From Candidatus Gastranaerophilales bacterium (GTDB lineage: Bacteria > Cyanobacteriota > Vampirovibrionia > Gastranaerophilales > Gastranaerophilaceae), in contig CALUQY010000001.1 in the NCBI GenBank assembly GCA_944323035.1, forward strand, positions 149,197-213,196: a stretch of DNA of 64,000 nt, in the 5' to 3' direction. The translations under genes and the position numbers were made by a program. Of this stretch, positions 8,107 through 16,852 are shown piece after piece (within the stretch, counting starts at the first letter, position 1; the number at the start of each line of letters is the position of its first letter). The notes beneath the pieces were generated by a model. It did not search any database. It was given only the letters and a program-made list of their open reading frames with translations, and had not been told where the DNA came from.

Positions 8107-8793
8107 ATGGGCATTATTAATCGTTTGAAAAATAAAGTTATTGTATCCTGCCAGGCAATGCCAAACGAGCCGTTTTATAACGAGATGTGCATGATTGCGA
8201 TGATGAAATCTGTTGTAAAAGGCGGCGCCGGCGGGTTGCGTGTTGCAGGGGCAAGGGATGTTAGAAACGCAAAAGGGCTTTTTGATGTTCCTGTTATCGG
8301 GTTAACGAAACCGCCTGTAATTCCCGCGAATTGGAAAGAAATAGTTTATATCACACCGTCAATTAAAGACACGCTTGAGCTTATAAAAGCCGGTGCGGAT
8401 ATTGTTGCATTCGACGGAACCCAGCGCCCGCATGACGACTGTACGATTGACGAAATTATCAAATATATTCACATAAATCAGCGTCTTGCAATGGCGGATA
8501 TTTCTACGCTTGAAGAAGGTATTCTTGCAGAAAAAGCCGGCGCGGATTTAATCTCGACAACGCTTTCAGGCTATACACAGAATTCACCTAATGAAAGCGA
8601 CGGGCCGGATTTTAAACTGGTAGAAGAACTTGTAAAATCAGTCAAAGCACCGGTCGTTCTTGAGGGCAGAATCTGGACGCCGGAACACGTACAGGAAGCC
8701 TTTAAACTCGGCGCTCACTGCGTTGTTATCGGCTCTGCAATAACACGCCCGCAATTGATTACAAAACGCTTTGTTCAGAATAGAGGTTTATAA
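8107..8793 (+). CDS. nanE: N-acetylmannosamine-6-phosphate 2-epimerase
   Basis: 228 residues from ATG 8107; the upstream TTG at 8089 overlaps the -10 and is unlikely. This is a TIM-barrel protein with the NanE pattern: VIVSCQAMPNEPF at the start, GAGGLRVAGARDV, VIGLTKPP, VAFDGTQRP, MADISTLEEG and the phosphate-binding VLEGRIWTPE...CVVIGSAITRP. It converts ManNAc-6-P to GlcNAc-6-P in sialic-acid or amino-sugar catabolism. A ROK kinase follows after 2 bp, the usual partner. No sialic-acid lyase or transporter is visible nearby. Confidence 0.92.
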   Translation: MGIINRLKNKVIVSCQAMPNEPFYNEMCMIAMMKSVVKGGAGGLRVAGARDVRNAKGLFDVPVIGLTKPPVIPANWKEIVYITPSIKDTLELIKAGADIVAFDGTQRPHDDCTIDEIIKYIHINQRLAMADISTLEEGILAEKAGADLISTTLSGYTQNSPNESDGPDFKLVEELVKSVKAPVVLEGRIWTPEHVQEAFKLGAHCVVIGSAITRPQLITKRFVQNRGL

Positions 8794-8795
8794 TA

Positions 8796-9680
8796 ATGCG
8801 CACAGCACTGGTTATTGATATTGGCGGAACAAAAATTTATAACACAATTATCAACGAAAACGGCGAAATTATCGCTGATATTGAAAAACGTCCGACGCCG
8901 AAAACCTTTGATGAAATCAGGGCAGCGTTTGAAGAGATTATAAAAAAGCACGAAGAAAACGTTGATATAATTGGGGTTTCTACCTGCGGTTCCGTAAACA
9001 ACGAAAACACAGGTATAATCGGTTCTACCGGCAACATAGCCTCCGGCTATCCGAATATGGATTTTCAATCACTATCTAAAAAACGCGTTTTTGTTGAAAA
9101 TGACGCCAACGCAGCAGCGTGGGCAGAACACGAAATCGGTGCTTCAAAAGGTATGCCGTATTCAATCATGCTGACGTTCGGAACCGGTGTCGGCGGCGGA
9201 ATTATAATAAATAACAGGCTTTACAAAGGCAAAAGCGGAGCCGCCGGCGAAATGCATTTTAAAATGCGAACAGACAAACACCGCAAATGTACCTGCGGTT
9301 CGTGGGATTGTTTTGAAATTTATACCTCGGGCAAAGGGCTGAAAATCACCGCAGAAGAAATGAGCGGAAACCCTGACATAACGACTTATGACGTTGTAGG
9401 CGGTGCTCAAAAAGGCGATGCCGTAATGAAAGCGATTTTAAACCGCTGGCAGGAAGATGTTCTTGCAGGGCTTATAGGACTTGCAAACCTATTTGATCCT
9501 GATATGATTGTGCTTTCCGGTTCTCTGGGCGATTTTCTGGATGCGGAATATTTAGAGTGCGCAGTTAACAGGGAAATAGTTACACAGCCGCTAAAAGTCC
9601 GCCACGCAACAACCGGCAATTACTCCGGAATGATAGGTGCAGGACTTCTTGCTCTGGAGAAGCTGCTTACCAACCAATAA
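8796..9680 (+). CDS. nanK: ROK-family sugar kinase, probable N-acetylmannosamine kinase
   Basis: 294 residues. The N-terminal ATP-binding motif is VIDIGGTKI; FVENDANAAAWAE includes the catalytic aspartate; LTFGTGVGGGIIINN and GAAGEMHF follow; the ROK zinc motif is CTCGSWDCFEIYTSG. ROK kinases phosphorylate glucose or N-acetyl amino sugars. Adjacent nanE, 2 bp upstream, makes ManNAc the most likely substrate, but glucokinase activity cannot be excluded. Confidence 0.82.
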   Translation: MRTALVIDIGGTKIYNTIINENGEIIADIEKRPTPKTFDEIRAAFEEIIKKHEENVDIIGVSTCGSVNNENTGIIGSTGNIASGYPNMDFQSLSKKRVFVENDANAAAWAEHEIGASKGMPYSIMLTFGTGVGGGIIINNRLYKGKSGAAGEMHFKMRTDKHRKCTCGSWDCFEIYTSGKGLKITAEEMSGNPDITTYDVVGGAQKGDAVMKAILNRWQEDVLAGLIGLANLFDPDMIVLSGSLGDFLDAEYLECAVNREIVTQPLKVRHATTGNYSGMIGAGLLALEKLLTNQ

Positions 9681-9718
9681 AGAGTATCTTGCAATTATCG
9701 TCACAGTTAGGAGAAAAA

Positions 9719-9937
9719 ATGGGTAAAGCTAAAAAAAGAAGTTTTCAGCTTGGAATTTACAATCAATTTTCCAGCCTGAGCCGTGAAGAAGCCATAAAAA
9801 CCGTCGTTAAACTTCTGGAAGAGAACCACCGTGACGCGGACAATCTTATCACGCTTTTCGGGCTGAGTGCAGAGGAAATTTTAGAAGCCGGCGCGAGTTA
9901 TGAGGCTGTCAAAAGTAAAGAAGGTCTTTTGAAATGA
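9719..9937 (+). CDS. Small hypothetical protein, 72 aa
   Basis: Start ATG 9719 is fixed by TAGGAGA 6 bases upstream; the in-frame ATG at 9689 has no such site. The protein begins with a basic stretch (MGKAKKRSFQLG) and is predicted helical, with a SLSREEAIKTVVKLL segment that may be a small three-helix domain. It overlaps the UbiA gene by 4 bp, so the two are probably co-translated. No family recognised. Confidence 0.6.
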   Translation: MGKAKKRSFQLGIYNQFSSLSREEAIKTVVKLLEENHRDADNLITLFGLSAEEILEAGASYEAVKSKEGLLK

Positions 9938-10893
9938 GCACTATGAGGGACTGGCTCGAGTGCGTAAGAGCCTATTCAATACCTATTACGGTGATGTCGT
10001 GGGCTGTGGTTTTCGCATACGGGCTTAAAGCGGGCGGCGACCTCCGGCTCGGATTGCTTGCAGGTATCGGGATTGAACTTGCACACCTTGCGACAAACCT
10101 TGTAGACGATTATCTGGATTACAAAATAATCTGCCGTGACAAAAATTTCCACAATACCGTTCAAAAAGGTAAATGCAGGCTGATTTGTCAGGGGATTATC
10201 AGCCACAGGCAAATAGGTATTGCAATAATAATTCTGTGCACAATCGCCGCATTAATCGGTATAACGCTCGTTTTTCTGAGCGGGCCGCATGTATGGTGGC
10301 TTATGGCAATAGGCGCCACGGCAGTCCTATTTTATCAAAAATGCTCGCTTATCGGATGCAGCGAACTCGCAGTCGGTATCGTCTACGGCCCGCTGCTCTT
10401 TGAAGGCACTTATTACGTTATGACCGGAAGTTTTTCGTGGGAAGTTCTACTGCTTTCGCTCGCAAGTGTTATGTTTTCCGAGCAATTCCTCTACACTCAC
10501 ACCGTTCTTGACTATGACGGAGATATGATTTCGCACAAAAAAACTCTTGCCTGCCGCATCGGCAACAAAAATAAAGCGCTTATTCTGCTTATTGTTTTTT
10601 TTGCAATCGGGTTTATTTCACTTGGTGCGCTAACCTTTATGAGCGGGAATTTCCTCTATCTTGCAGGATTTTTAACCATCCCCTATATAATCTGGCTTTT
10701 TAAAGAACTGCGCCGGTTTAATAGTGACAAAACAGTTATTCCGCGCATAAACAAACTAAACTTCCCGCTCGACAACTGGGAACAGGTAGTCAAAGACGGT
10801 GCAGAAAGTTTTTACTTTCGTCTGCTTTTATCGCGCAATATTATGATGTATATGGCGCTGATTTTAATCTGCGCAATCGCATTCGGGGCTTAG
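9934..10893 (+). CDS. UbiA-family prenyltransferase (MenA-like)
   Basis: 319 residues with about eight membrane helices. The first aspartate-rich motif is NLVDDYLDYK (NxxxDxxxD) at about residues 55-64. The second is DYDGDMISHKKTLA at about 193-206. These bind prenyl diphosphate through magnesium. The family attaches prenyl chains to aromatic rings in quinone or haem synthesis; MenA is the nearest pattern, but the acceptor is unknown and no other menaquinone gene is present. The 3' end overlaps the convergent fliR by 4 bp. Confidence 0.78.
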   Translation: MSTMRDWLECVRAYSIPITVMSWAVVFAYGLKAGGDLRLGLLAGIGIELAHLATNLVDDYLDYKIICRDKNFHNTVQKGKCRLICQGIISHRQIGIAIIILCTIAALIGITLVFLSGPHVWWLMAIGATAVLFYQKCSLIGCSELAVGIVYGPLLFEGTYYVMTGSFSWEVLLLSLASVMFSEQFLYTHTVLDYDGDMISHKKTLACRIGNKNKALILLIVFFAIGFISLGALTFMSGNFLYLAGFLTIPYIIWLFKELRRFNSDKTVIPRINKLNFPLDNWEQVVKDGAESFYFRLLLSRNIMMYMALILICAIAFGA

Positions 10894-11675
10894 AATATGC
10901 CGCTATATGAGGTCAAATAATCCTGAATAACATTAAACAGCATCGGCAAAATCCAAACCATTATTGCCGCCCCCAGAACCGGTTTGAAAAGAAAGCTTAA
11001 CTGGAATACGTTTACCTGCGGAGCTGTTTTTGAAATTACTCCAAGAATAATATCTTGTCCCAGAGTTGCCAGAAGCACAGGGGATGCCAGTTGCAAGCCC
11101 ATATAAAGAACATTTGAGGTGATTTTAACCAAATAATCCAGATTAACAAGTTTTTCAAGAGGTATTGAAACAGCATATAGAGGGAAAATCTCAAAACTTC
11201 TCATAAATGCATTCATCATCCAGTAAACACCGCCGATATGAATAAAAATACACAATGCAAATAAAGAAAATAATTTCCCCAGAATTGACACCTGACTTGA
11301 CGTTGTAGGATCCAGAACCATTGCTGATGAAAGCCCCATTTGCATATTAATCATATCAGCACCAGCTTCAATTGCGATTAAAATTACCTGTGCAACGTAA
11401 CCTAAAAGCCCGCCGACAACGAAATTCAAAACAATCGACAACAGCAGTGAATCCTTAAACAACTCTCCCTCAGGTTTCAAAACCATAGTGATTACAACCG
11501 TCAGAATAAATACAAGACACAGCTTCACCATGCCGGGAATTTCTTTTCTGTTCAAAACCGGCGCCCAGCGTGAAAAACCTATCAAACGCGAAAACACCAA
11601 AATTCCCGCAATTAAATATTCATTTAATTCCGGAAAAATCTTCACAAGTTCTGTCAAAAAATCAAACCCGTTCAT
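10890..11675 (-). CDS. fliR: Flagellar export protein FliR
   Basis: 261 residues, six predicted membrane helices, typical FliR length. Hallmarks include VFSRLIGFSRWAPVLNRKEIP near the N-terminus and ADMINMQMGLSSAMVLDPTT in the middle, with ASPVLLATLGQDIILGVISKTAPQ later. FliR forms the export-gate helical assembly with FliP and FliQ in the inner membrane. It is the last gene of a five-gene minus-strand set, 17 bp after fliQ. Confidence 0.93.
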   Translation of the reverse strand: MNGFDFLTELVKIFPELNEYLIAGILVFSRLIGFSRWAPVLNRKEIPGMVKLCLVFILTVVITMVLKPEGELFKDSLLLSIVLNFVVGGLLGYVAQVILIAIEAGADMINMQMGLSSAMVLDPTTSSQVSILGKLFSLFALCIFIHIGGVYWMMNAFMRSFEIFPLYAVSIPLEKLVNLDYLVKITSNVLYMGLQLASPVLLATLGQDIILGVISKTAPQVNVFQLSFLFKPVLGAAIMVWILPMLFNVIQDYLTSYSGIF

Positions 11676-11692
11676 CTAAACCGCCTTACAAC

Positions 11693-12187
11693 CTATTGAC
11701 CTCTCATAATCTGGTTTGTTTCAATCAAATTAGGACGAGGCATTGGTGTTCTTCGTGACGGATAATATTTCGTTTTTTCATAATTATCAATATAAGGAAC
11801 CTTACCTGGATTTTTCATAATCTCGTTTATATCAGGAACATTTTTAAATTTATCCATTTCCATTTCCTTTTGAAATGGTGTTGTATATTTATAATAATCA
11901 GAGGACAACACGAAACTATCATTCTTAGGTAAAACGTTAAACGCAAGCCCCATTCCCTGAATAAAAAAGTTATTCAGCATATTCATAAACGCATATCCGC
12001 CGATAATAATAACAAGGAATACCCCGAGAATCTTCGGCGCTGCAGCAATGGTTTGCTCCTGAACCTGTGTTACAGCCTGCAAAATACCGACAACAAGACC
12101 AATCCCCGCGGCCACAAGTACGCACGGCATTGAGATAGAAAGCATTACCAGAAAACCTTTTGCTAAATATTCAACCATAAGTTCCAT
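11693..12187 (-). CDS. fliQ: Flagellar export protein FliQ with long C-terminal extension
   Basis: Residues 1-90 are a normal two-helix FliQ with GILQAVTQVQEQTIAAAPKI. FliQ is usually about 89 residues, but this protein is 164. The extra 75 residues are hydrophilic and rich in charged, tyrosine and proline residues (YYKYTTPFQKEMEMDKF, then TKYYPSRRTPMPRPN). The frame is continuous and the next gene starts 17 bp later, so this is not a stop-codon misread within overlapping genes. The extension's function is unknown. Confidence 0.9.
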   Translation of the reverse strand: MELMVEYLAKGFLVMLSISMPCVLVAAGIGLVVGILQAVTQVQEQTIAAAPKILGVFLVIIIGGYAFMNMLNNFFIQGMGLAFNVLPKNDSFVLSSDYYKYTTPFQKEMEMDKFKNVPDINEIMKNPGKVPYIDNYEKTKYYPSRRTPMPRPNLIETNQIMRGQ

Positions 12188-12207
12188 AATTAAACGCCCT
12201 CACATTC

Positions 12208-12849
12208 CTAGTTATAACTCGTTACCAGACCCTGAACAATCAGTCCCCAGCCGTCAACCGCAATAAAAATAAGCAGTTTAAACGGCAAAGAAATAATCGT
12301 CGGTGACAGCATAAACATACCAAGTGCCAGCAAAATGTTTGCAACAACAAGATCCAGTACAATAAACGGTACAAAAATTATAAACCCGATTTCAAACGCG
12401 GTTTTTAATTCACTCATAATATACGCCGGCGCCACCTGCCAGATTGTTATTTCATCAGGATCTTTCGGCGGAGTTTTCTGCGAAAGCTCAATAAAAAACG
12501 CTAAATCGCTTTCCCGCGTCTGCTTCATCATAAACTCTTTCAATGGCTTGGAACCCTCACTTATCGCCTCAACGATATTCTGATTTTTTTGATATGGAAC
12601 AGATCCCATTTCATACATTTTTGAGAATGTTCCGCCCATTGTATAAAAGGTTAAAACCATAGAAAGCCCTATGATAACAATACTCGGCGGCACCTGCTGG
12701 GTACCCATAGCCGTTTTCAACATGGAAAACACTATTGCAAACCGCAAAAAACTTGTCATACAGCAAAAGATAAACGGAATCAGTGAAAATACCGTCATAA
12801 CTATAAGCAATTGTAAAACAGGATTTATATCTTTTATCACGCTATCCAT
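12208..12849 (-). CDS. fliP: Flagellar export protein FliP
   Basis: 213 residues. FliP motifs: SFLRFAIVFSMLKTAMGTQQ near residue 33 (FxRxxIVxxxLRxAxGxQQ type), a periplasmic loop, PAYIMSELKTAFEIGF and IFVPFIVLDLVVANILLALGM. It lacks the cleaved signal sequence seen in E. coli FliP and begins directly before the first helix. It builds the central pore of the export gate. It lies between fliO (12 bp) and fliQ (20 bp). Confidence 0.95.
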   Translation of the reverse strand: MDSVIKDINPVLQLLIVMTVFSLIPFIFCCMTSFLRFAIVFSMLKTAMGTQQVPPSIVIIGLSMVLTFYTMGGTFSKMYEMGSVPYQKNQNIVEAISEGSKPLKEFMMKQTRESDLAFFIELSQKTPPKDPDEITIWQVAPAYIMSELKTAFEIGFIIFVPFIVLDLVVANILLALGMFMLSPTIISLPFKLLIFIAVDGWGLIVQGLVTSYN

Positions 12850-12861
12850 TTCTTCTATCTC

Positions 12862-13359
12862 CTAAAGCAGTTCTTCGCCGCCACGGCCAGTTGAGCCCGG
12901 TACCGTGCCCGGCTTCGCTGTCGCATCTGCCACTCCAAACTTTCGCTCTTCGCGAAATTTTCTCGGGCTGCTGATTATGTTCCTGAGTATGGTAGTGGAA
13001 TCTTTTCTTACAACTTCACCGCCTGAATATAAATTTTCCATATCAAATTCAATATCCCGTGCACTGCTAATTTCCGGTCTGTGCTCCGGCAAAGTTTGAG
13101 GCGCCCCCTCTCCCTGCAATTTAGAAAGAAAAGTCGTTCTTTCCGCATCAGATGCGATTAAAAACTTTTCACTGCCCGCTCTTACAACGTACAATTGCTT
13201 ACGAACCCCTAAAGATACACAATCTTCTATCTCAAGGAATTTTGACGCAGAAACGCGGCTGTTGTTAACAGAGCACTTCTTATAGACGAATAACGCAAGG
13301 AAAATCGCGCCAATCATCGCAGTCGTATAAACAGTGAATGTTAAAATGTAAGAAGTCAC
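12862..13359 (-). CDS. fliO: FliO-like flagellar export accessory protein
   Basis: 165 residues. One N-terminal membrane helix (about 4-25) is followed by a cytoplasmic beta domain of FliO type: CVSLGVRKQLYVVRAGSEKFLIASDAERTTFLSKL. The rest is a variable, probably disordered tail. FliO helps assemble FliP. Weak sequence conservation is normal for FliO, so position between the C-ring gene and fliP is important evidence. It overlaps the upstream gene by one base. Confidence 0.8.
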   Translation of the reverse strand: MTSYILTFTVYTTAMIGAIFLALFVYKKCSVNNSRVSASKFLEIEDCVSLGVRKQLYVVRAGSEKFLIASDAERTTFLSKLQGEGAPQTLPEHRPEISSARDIEFDMENLYSGGEVVRKDSTTILRNIISSPRKFREERKFGVADATAKPGTVPGSTGRGGEELL

Positions 13360-14537
13360 TAAATATCCTCCTCAAGATCAAAGTCGCTGTAATCAAATTC
13401 TTCATCATCACCGCCGCCGGTACTGGCTTCAACTCCCGGAACATCCGGTACATCTACAGGGATTTCACTATCTGCCGGCGGCGCTGCCGCAGGAGAAGAA
13501 GCCTGCGGCTGTACATACGTTTCTTCCGGAGCTTTCGGCGCCAGAACCTCGGTAATCTTAACACCGTATTTGTCATTAACAATAACCAGTTCCCCGCAGG
13601 CTATCGGCTTATCTTCCACGGTTAACGTGACACGGTTTTGATAAATTGAAGTCAAATCAACAACCATGCCGGACTGAATTTTCTTCAACTCACCAAGTGT
13701 TATATCGACAGCATCAAAATTCGCAACCATTTCAACTTCAATACTATCCCAAATATTTATATCTTTTTCTGACACCTCAGAACCTCCATCATTATCAATT
13801 GGTACAACCAGACTCAAGTTCGGCTTCAATAACACATCTGTTTCATAATCCCGGAACTTCAATTTCATTTTATCTGTATTACTTGACTCAAAAACGACCA
13901 TATCTTCAACTTCCAGATGTTTTACATCATACAGTGAAAAAGTAGTCTTTCCGACCTCAAGGCTGACAGAAATCGTACTTTTTTCAAACTGGCTAACCGG
14001 AAAATTTTCGCTTACCTGAATTTCTTCAGGCTGAACGAGAACATCAGGCAGAGTTATAACAAATCTGCCGGATTTACCGGTCGAACCGTCCGTAAGAACA
14101 AATCCCAGATATACGACATCAAAATTTGTTCTGGTAAGCGTTGGCGGAGCGGGTTTTAAAAACTTCACAACCGAACGGTACATACAGTCATTAAAAGTTG
14201 TTATTATCTTTGTTTCAAGATCGGTAAGCTTATTCAAATCTATCTTCTTGGTGCCGGATTTCCCCAGAACCTTATCCAGAACAAGCCCGATAGCGGTTTC
14301 AGACAATCTAAAAAAAACATCATGTTGCTTATCAATCTTGACCTTTGTGACGAAATAGGAATCTTTATCGGCAAGAGTGTTGATATTTTTGCACACACCA
14401 AGCAGGGTAAACGTAAAATCTTCGGCGAAAAAATCGTCAAAAACCTCCTGTACGACCGGCGGAAACGTTTTTTGATACCAGTCGTACTGATAGGATAGTT
14501 CATTAGTTGTTACTACATTAACGCTTTGAGTACTCAT
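13359..14537 (-). CDS. FliM/FliN-type flagellar switch protein
   Basis: 392 residues. The N-terminal 170 residues look like a CheC/FliM-middle type domain (EVFDDFFAEDFTFTLLG, SETAIGLVLDKVLG, LTDLETKIITTFND). Two SpoA-like beta domains follow: about 195-265 (ISVSLEVGKTTFSLYDVKHLEVEDMVVF) and about 285-350 (VEMVANFDAVDITLGELKKIQSGMVVDL). The last 45 residues are acidic and proline-rich. This combines FliM-like and FliN-like parts in one chain, as in FliY. It should form the rotor C-ring and export platform. First gene of the fliOPQR set. Cannot be assigned strictly to FliM, FliN or FliY. Confidence 0.8.
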   Translation of the reverse strand: MSTQSVNVVTTNELSYQYDWYQKTFPPVVQEVFDDFFAEDFTFTLLGVCKNINTLADKDSYFVTKVKIDKQHDVFFRLSETAIGLVLDKVLGKSGTKKIDLNKLTDLETKIITTFNDCMYRSVVKFLKPAPPTLTRTNFDVVYLGFVLTDGSTGKSGRFVITLPDVLVQPEEIQVSENFPVSQFEKSTISVSLEVGKTTFSLYDVKHLEVEDMVVFESSNTDKMKLKFRDYETDVLLKPNLSLVVPIDNDGGSEVSEKDINIWDSIEVEMVANFDAVDITLGELKKIQSGMVVDLTSIYQNRVTLTVEDKPIACGELVIVNDKYGVKITEVLAPKAPEETYVQPQASSPAAAPPADSEIPVDVPDVPGVEASTGGGDDEEFDYSDFDLEEDI

Positions 14538-14572
14538 TCGTCACCTGCCAATAGACAAACTCTCCCGATATT

Positions 14573-14601
14573 ATTTTAACCTGCCGCAGACACGATAACA
14601 A
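14573..14601 (-). promoter_or_regulatory. Promoter of the flagellar gene set
   Basis: On the minus strand TTGTTA (14596-14601), a 17-bp spacer and TAAAAT (14573-14578). Transcription would begin about 30 bp upstream of the FliM/FliN-like ATG at 14537, which has an AGGTGA ribosome-binding site. Confidence 0.6.
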
Positions 14602-14632
14602 ATACTTAATAATTTTGTTACATATTTCAACT

Positions 14633-14827
14633 AATAAAGCAGTTCTCCGTCGCCTGCTTGCCCTGCTCCCGCAGGTCAACCCTCTTACCTCTCACAAAAC
14701 AATTCACTGGATTGTTTTGCTCGGCAGAGTGCTGTCTAATACGCCACTCGAAAGGCTCGCTTGCGTGAGCGGGAGTTGCTACGCAACTCATTCACGCCAC
14801 GTTCTTTATCTCGAGCCTTTCTCGGAC
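14633..14827 (+). repeat. Structured dispersed element, copy A
   Basis: Begins AATAAAGCAGTTCTCCG and ends CTTTCTCGGAC. Contains the CAAAACAAT/ATTGTTTTG hairpin and the outer AAAGGCTCG/CGAGCCTTT stem. Its end coincides with the stop codon of the nucleotidyltransferase-like gene (14827). Same orientation as copies at 24145, 32123, 33978 and 46301. Confidence 0.85.
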
Positions 14828-15642
14828 TAGTCTAGAGATACTAAATTACTGAGCGCATTATAAGAAAGGTCAATTAACTTTTTCAAATAACCTTCATTTC
14901 GCAGCTTTCTGAATATCAAATTTTCTTTTGAAAGTTCGCCGCCGGTTGAGAGTCCGGCTTCCCGCAGTCTGTAAATTTCCTGAAAAAGAGGCGTTATTCT
15001 CTTAAAATCCTTGTTAGCCAGACATTCATCCAGAGATTTTTTAAGATTAAGATACTTTTCCGACTTAGAAACATCCGGTATAACAAAATTTTCATCATAC
15101 ACCGGCTTTTTAAGCCATTGTCCGCTCATAAGCGAATAACGCCCCTGAGAACGCGCTTTTCTTGCTGCATCCTCAACGCTGACCTCGACCGGATGCCCGT
15201 ACATCATAAAACTGTTTGTGTAATTAAACAGATCACGTTTCGACTTAAAATAATCAGCCAGAAGTCTTGCATCTGTGTTATACTTGCTGAAATCAGTCAC
15301 AAGGTGCAAATCTATATCCGAAAATTTTCCGTAATTATGGCTTGCCATTGAGCCGACAAGAACTAAATCTTTACGTTCAAACGGCAGGGCAAGTGTCTGC
15401 TGAAAGATATCTGCAACAAGGTTAAGCTTTTTAGCCACCTCGGGTTTCAAAACATCATTCTGCCATATATCGGGGCAAAGCACTTTATTCAAGTTCTTTG
15501 AGCAAAAATTAACCTGCCGCAGACTGTCTGCTGCCGCCGGCTTTTGTTGAAATTTATTATAATAACCATTCTCCGGTCTGCTGAACGTAGAATGGTTATT
15601 GTAAAATTTATACGGGTAGTTATTAATCGAGTTAATTTTCAT
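14827..15642 (-). CDS. Nucleotidyltransferase-fold protein with N-terminal tag
   Basis: 271 residues. The Pol-beta-type nucleotidyltransferase signature is clear at about residues 96-113: VGSMASHNYGKFSDIDLHLV (GS followed by DxD), with a third acidic position in HPVEVSVED. These folds transfer nucleotides to proteins, RNA or small molecules. The N-terminal 50 residues are low-complexity (MKINSINNYPYKFYNN) and end in QVNFCSKN, similar to tags on Gmk and other proteins here. Last gene of the minus-strand set starting at 20733, 52 bp after the pentapeptide gene. Target unknown. Confidence 0.7.
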   Translation of the reverse strand: MKINSINNYPYKFYNNHSTFSRPENGYYNKFQQKPAAADSLRQVNFCSKNLNKVLCPDIWQNDVLKPEVAKKLNLVADIFQQTLALPFERKDLVLVGSMASHNYGKFSDIDLHLVTDFSKYNTDARLLADYFKSKRDLFNYTNSFMMYGHPVEVSVEDAARKARSQGRYSLMSGQWLKKPVYDENFVIPDVSKSEKYLNLKKSLDECLANKDFKRITPLFQEIYRLREAGLSTGGELSKENLIFRKLRNEGYLKKLIDLSYNALSNLVSLD

Positions 15643-15694
15643 TTTTCAGCACCTTTTAGAACTTTATAAAACTGCTGAAAAAATAATTTGCTAC

Positions 15695-16231
15695 CTAGTA
15701 ATCTGAAATTACAGTATCATCTTCATCTTCCAGAGAAGAAAGGTCTTTGCTGTAAACCGCGTCAAAATCTTCCGGCAGGTACTCCGGATCCGGCCATACG
15801 GTATCTTCATCAAATCTGGAAGCGTGCAGGTTTACGGAAGAGGAGAAATCCGAATTACTCAAATCAGCTTCCGAGAAAATACATCCCGCAAGGTCTGTAT
15901 CTGTAAAGTTACAGTAGCTTACGACAGAATAACTGCAATCAGTTCCGGTCATAAGACTTTCCGTGAAATCGCACTCAATGATATGAGAACGGGTAAAATC
16001 AACAGAAGTCAAATCTGTATTGGTAAAATTAATCAATGACAGACTGCAATCAGCAAACGAACTTGAATTAAGATTAATATTGCTGAAATCAATTTCATTA
16101 AGAGTAAGACCGGAAAAATCCATTTCGCTTAAATTAATTTCTTCATCACCCTGTTCAGCCTTCCATTCGTTAAATCTGTCAGGATTCCTTTTCAACAATT
16201 CAACTAATTCTTCTCTTGTATAATCTATCAT
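15695..16231 (-). CDS. Pentapeptide-repeat protein
   Basis: 178 residues. About 45-145 consist of tandem five-residue repeats of the A(D/N)LXX type: MDFSGLTLNEIDFSNINLN, then FTNTDLTSVDFTRSHI, DFTESLMTG, NFTDTDLAGCIFSEADL. Such repeats fold as a right-handed square beta-helix. The N-terminal 35 residues resemble a small helical cap (TREELVELLKRNPDRFNEW). Role unknown; some relatives bind proteins or mimic DNA. It is 22 bp after the response regulator at 16254. Confidence 0.85.
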   Translation of the reverse strand: MIDYTREELVELLKRNPDRFNEWKAEQGDEEINLSEMDFSGLTLNEIDFSNINLNSSSFADCSLSLINFTNTDLTSVDFTRSHIIECDFTESLMTGTDCSYSVVSYCNFTDTDLAGCIFSEADLSNSDFSSSVNLHASRFDEDTVWPDPEYLPEDFDAVYSKDLSSLEDEDDTVISDY

Positions 16232-16253
16232 CTAAAATTTCTCCTTTTAAAAT

Positions 16254-16841
16254 TTATACTAAATCGGTGTTCATAGCGGTTAAAATTGCCTGAGTTCTGC
16301 CTGTTACGTTGAGTTTTTTATAGATAGAATTCAAATGGGTTTTAACAGTGACCTCTTTTACAACCATTTTGTCAGCTATTTCTTTATTGCTGGCGCCTTT
16401 TGCAAGCATTGCCAGAACCTCTTTTTCTTTACCTGTCAAATGTTCAACGGTCAAATTTTTAATTTTTACGTTTTTAGGTTTAGCCCGCCTGAGAACCGCT
16501 TCCATACGGGCCAGAAGATTTGGCAGAATGAAGGGTTTTATTATATAATCATCAGCCCCGTTTTTCAATCCGAGAACCATTTTTTGCTCGTCATTTACGG
16601 CTGTGAGCATTATTACCGGCAAGTGTTCCGTCAATGAATTCCGCCTTATATTACGCAGAGTTTCCCACCCGTTCATATTCGGCATCATTACGTCTAAAAG
16701 TATAATATCAAAATCAGAATTTTTTGCAAGTATTTTTAAAGCCTGAACCCCGTCGGACGCACAAACAACTTCATAGCCGTAAAACGGCAGCGCATCGTTT
16801 AAGTATTTTGAATTATCATCAACAAGCAAAACTTTTGTCAT
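16254..16841 (-). CDS. Response regulator, REC + LuxR-type HTH
   Basis: 195 residues. Receiver domain: acidic pair in VLLVDDN, phospho-acceptor aspartate in IILLDVMMPNMNGWE (about residue 51), conserved lysine in YIIKPF. The C-terminal LuxR/GerE helix-turn-helix is LTGKEKEVLAMLAKGASNKEIADKM and VKTHLNSIYKKL. A DNA-binding transcription factor activated by phosphorylation. No histidine kinase is encoded nearby. It follows another response regulator by 11 bp. Confidence 0.9.
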   Translation of the reverse strand: MTKVLLVDDNSKYLNDALPFYGYEVVCASDGVQALKILAKNSDFDIILLDVMMPNMNGWETLRNIRRNSLTEHLPVIMLTAVNDEQKMVLGLKNGADDYIIKPFILPNLLARMEAVLRRAKPKNVKIKNLTVEHLTGKEKEVLAMLAKGASNKEIADKMVVKEVTVKTHLNSIYKKLNVTGRTQAILTAMNTDLV

Positions 16842-16852
16842 AATTTCACAAC

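Noticed and set aside
13338..13945. Plus-strand frames inside the flagellar genes
   Set aside because: Opposite-strand shadows of the FliM/FliN-like gene with no recognisable motifs or start signals.
10890..14537. The fli set as a virulence-type (injectisome) secretion system
   Set aside because: Gene order fliO-P-Q-R after a FliM/FliN-type protein is flagellar; no needle, translocon or secretin gene is visible.
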